Assembly: GCA_009926295.1 (NCBI GenBank)
Contig: RFPF01000044.1
Coordinates: forward strand, 1-16,052
Length of the DNA stretch: 16,052 nt
Reading direction: 5' to 3'
Source: Planctomycetia bacterium
GTDB lineage: Bacteria > Planctomycetota > Planctomycetia > Pirellulales > UBA1268
The translations under genes and the position numbers were made by a program. Shown here piece after piece: positions 15,838 to 16,052 of this stretch (position 1 is its first letter; each line of letters opens with the position of its first letter). Below the pieces are notes generated by a model. It was given only the letters and a program-made list of their open reading frames with translations, did not search any database and was not told the DNA's origin.

Positions 15838-16052
15838 CCACCGACGTCAATCTTGCCGAAGACCTCCCGCCGAACGGCACGCTCATCCAGGCGAGTGCCG
15901 GCACGGGCAAGACCTACACCGTCGCCGCGCTCGTCACGCTCGCGATCGCCGAGGATCCGGGCCTGCGGATCGGAAATGTGCTCGTCACGACGTACACGCG
16001 GCCTGCCGCCGCCGAACTCAAGCATCGCATCCGGACGCGAATGGCGGCGACG
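15834..16052 (+). CDS. recB: Exodeoxyribonuclease V beta subunit, RecB-like (partial, 5' end only)
   Basis: The first 73 residues of a superfamily 1 UvrD-like helicase are visible; the rest lies beyond the right edge. Walker A is ASAGTGKT at 20-27, preceded by TLIQ as in RecB, and motif Ia is VTTYTRPAAAELKHRI at 51-66, matching the RecB form F/YT..A..EL..RI. The product should be the 3'-to-5' helicase and nuclease subunit of a RecBCD enzyme that processes double-strand breaks. Its ATG overlaps the recC TGA in an ATGA arrangement. recD would be expected downstream. Confidence 0.93.
   Translation, partial: MTTDVNLAEDLPPNGTLIQASAGTGKTYTVAALVTLAIAEDPGLRIGNVLVTTYTRPAAAELKHRIRTRMAAT

Overview
The window is GC-rich, densely coding bacterial DNA, most likely from a planctomycete (Planctomycetota, Pirellulales-like). 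This is inferred from gene content: a Tat-exported Gfo/Idh/MocA oxidoreductase of the type these genomes carry in many copies, a DapL-type aminotransferase, an ECF sigma factor, and several lineage-restricted hypothetical proteins. I see no tRNA, rRNA, CRISPR array, insertion sequence or complete prophage.

Layout. 1-744 (minus): 5' part of a Tat-signal Gfo/Idh/MocA dehydrogenase that runs off the left edge. 999-3941 (plus): a large FAD plus Fe-S oxidoreductase of the D-lactate/D-2-hydroxyglutarate dehydrogenase type. It is followed 14 bases later by a CPD photolyase gene (3956-5306) whose reading frame is broken near its 3' end by an apparent 17-base deletion. 5319-7555 (minus): an LL-diaminopimelate aminotransferase followed by a TPR-like lipoprotein, converging on the photolyase. 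7645-8956 (minus): an ECF sigma factor followed by a small protein carrying the complete Coq4 metal-binding signature. 9162-9725 (minus): a membrane rhodanese of the YgaP type.

9726-10290 is the most unusual stretch. It is an AT-richer patch with a near-consensus housekeeping promoter, then a leader of about 200 bases with four successive hairpins. The last hairpin buries the ribosome binding site of an 88-residue protein that looks like a free-standing integrase arm DNA-binding domain.

10312-11974 (minus): an ARPP-1/DUF6569 protein and a secreted NTF2-like hypothetical protein. 12192-16052 (plus): a 47-residue protein at the head of a recC-recB operon, with recC and recB overlapping by four bases and recB cut by the right edge.

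How the genes work together. RecB and RecC belong to one double-strand-break repair nuclease-helicase. The photolyase, if functional, is a separate repair activity. The sigma factor and the Coq4-like gene look co-transcribed. Other neighbours do not form an obvious pathway. No complete new defence or mobile system is proven here. The best candidates for something undescribed are the structured leader with its arm-domain protein, the Coq4-like partner of the ECF sigma factor, and the small protein ahead of recC.
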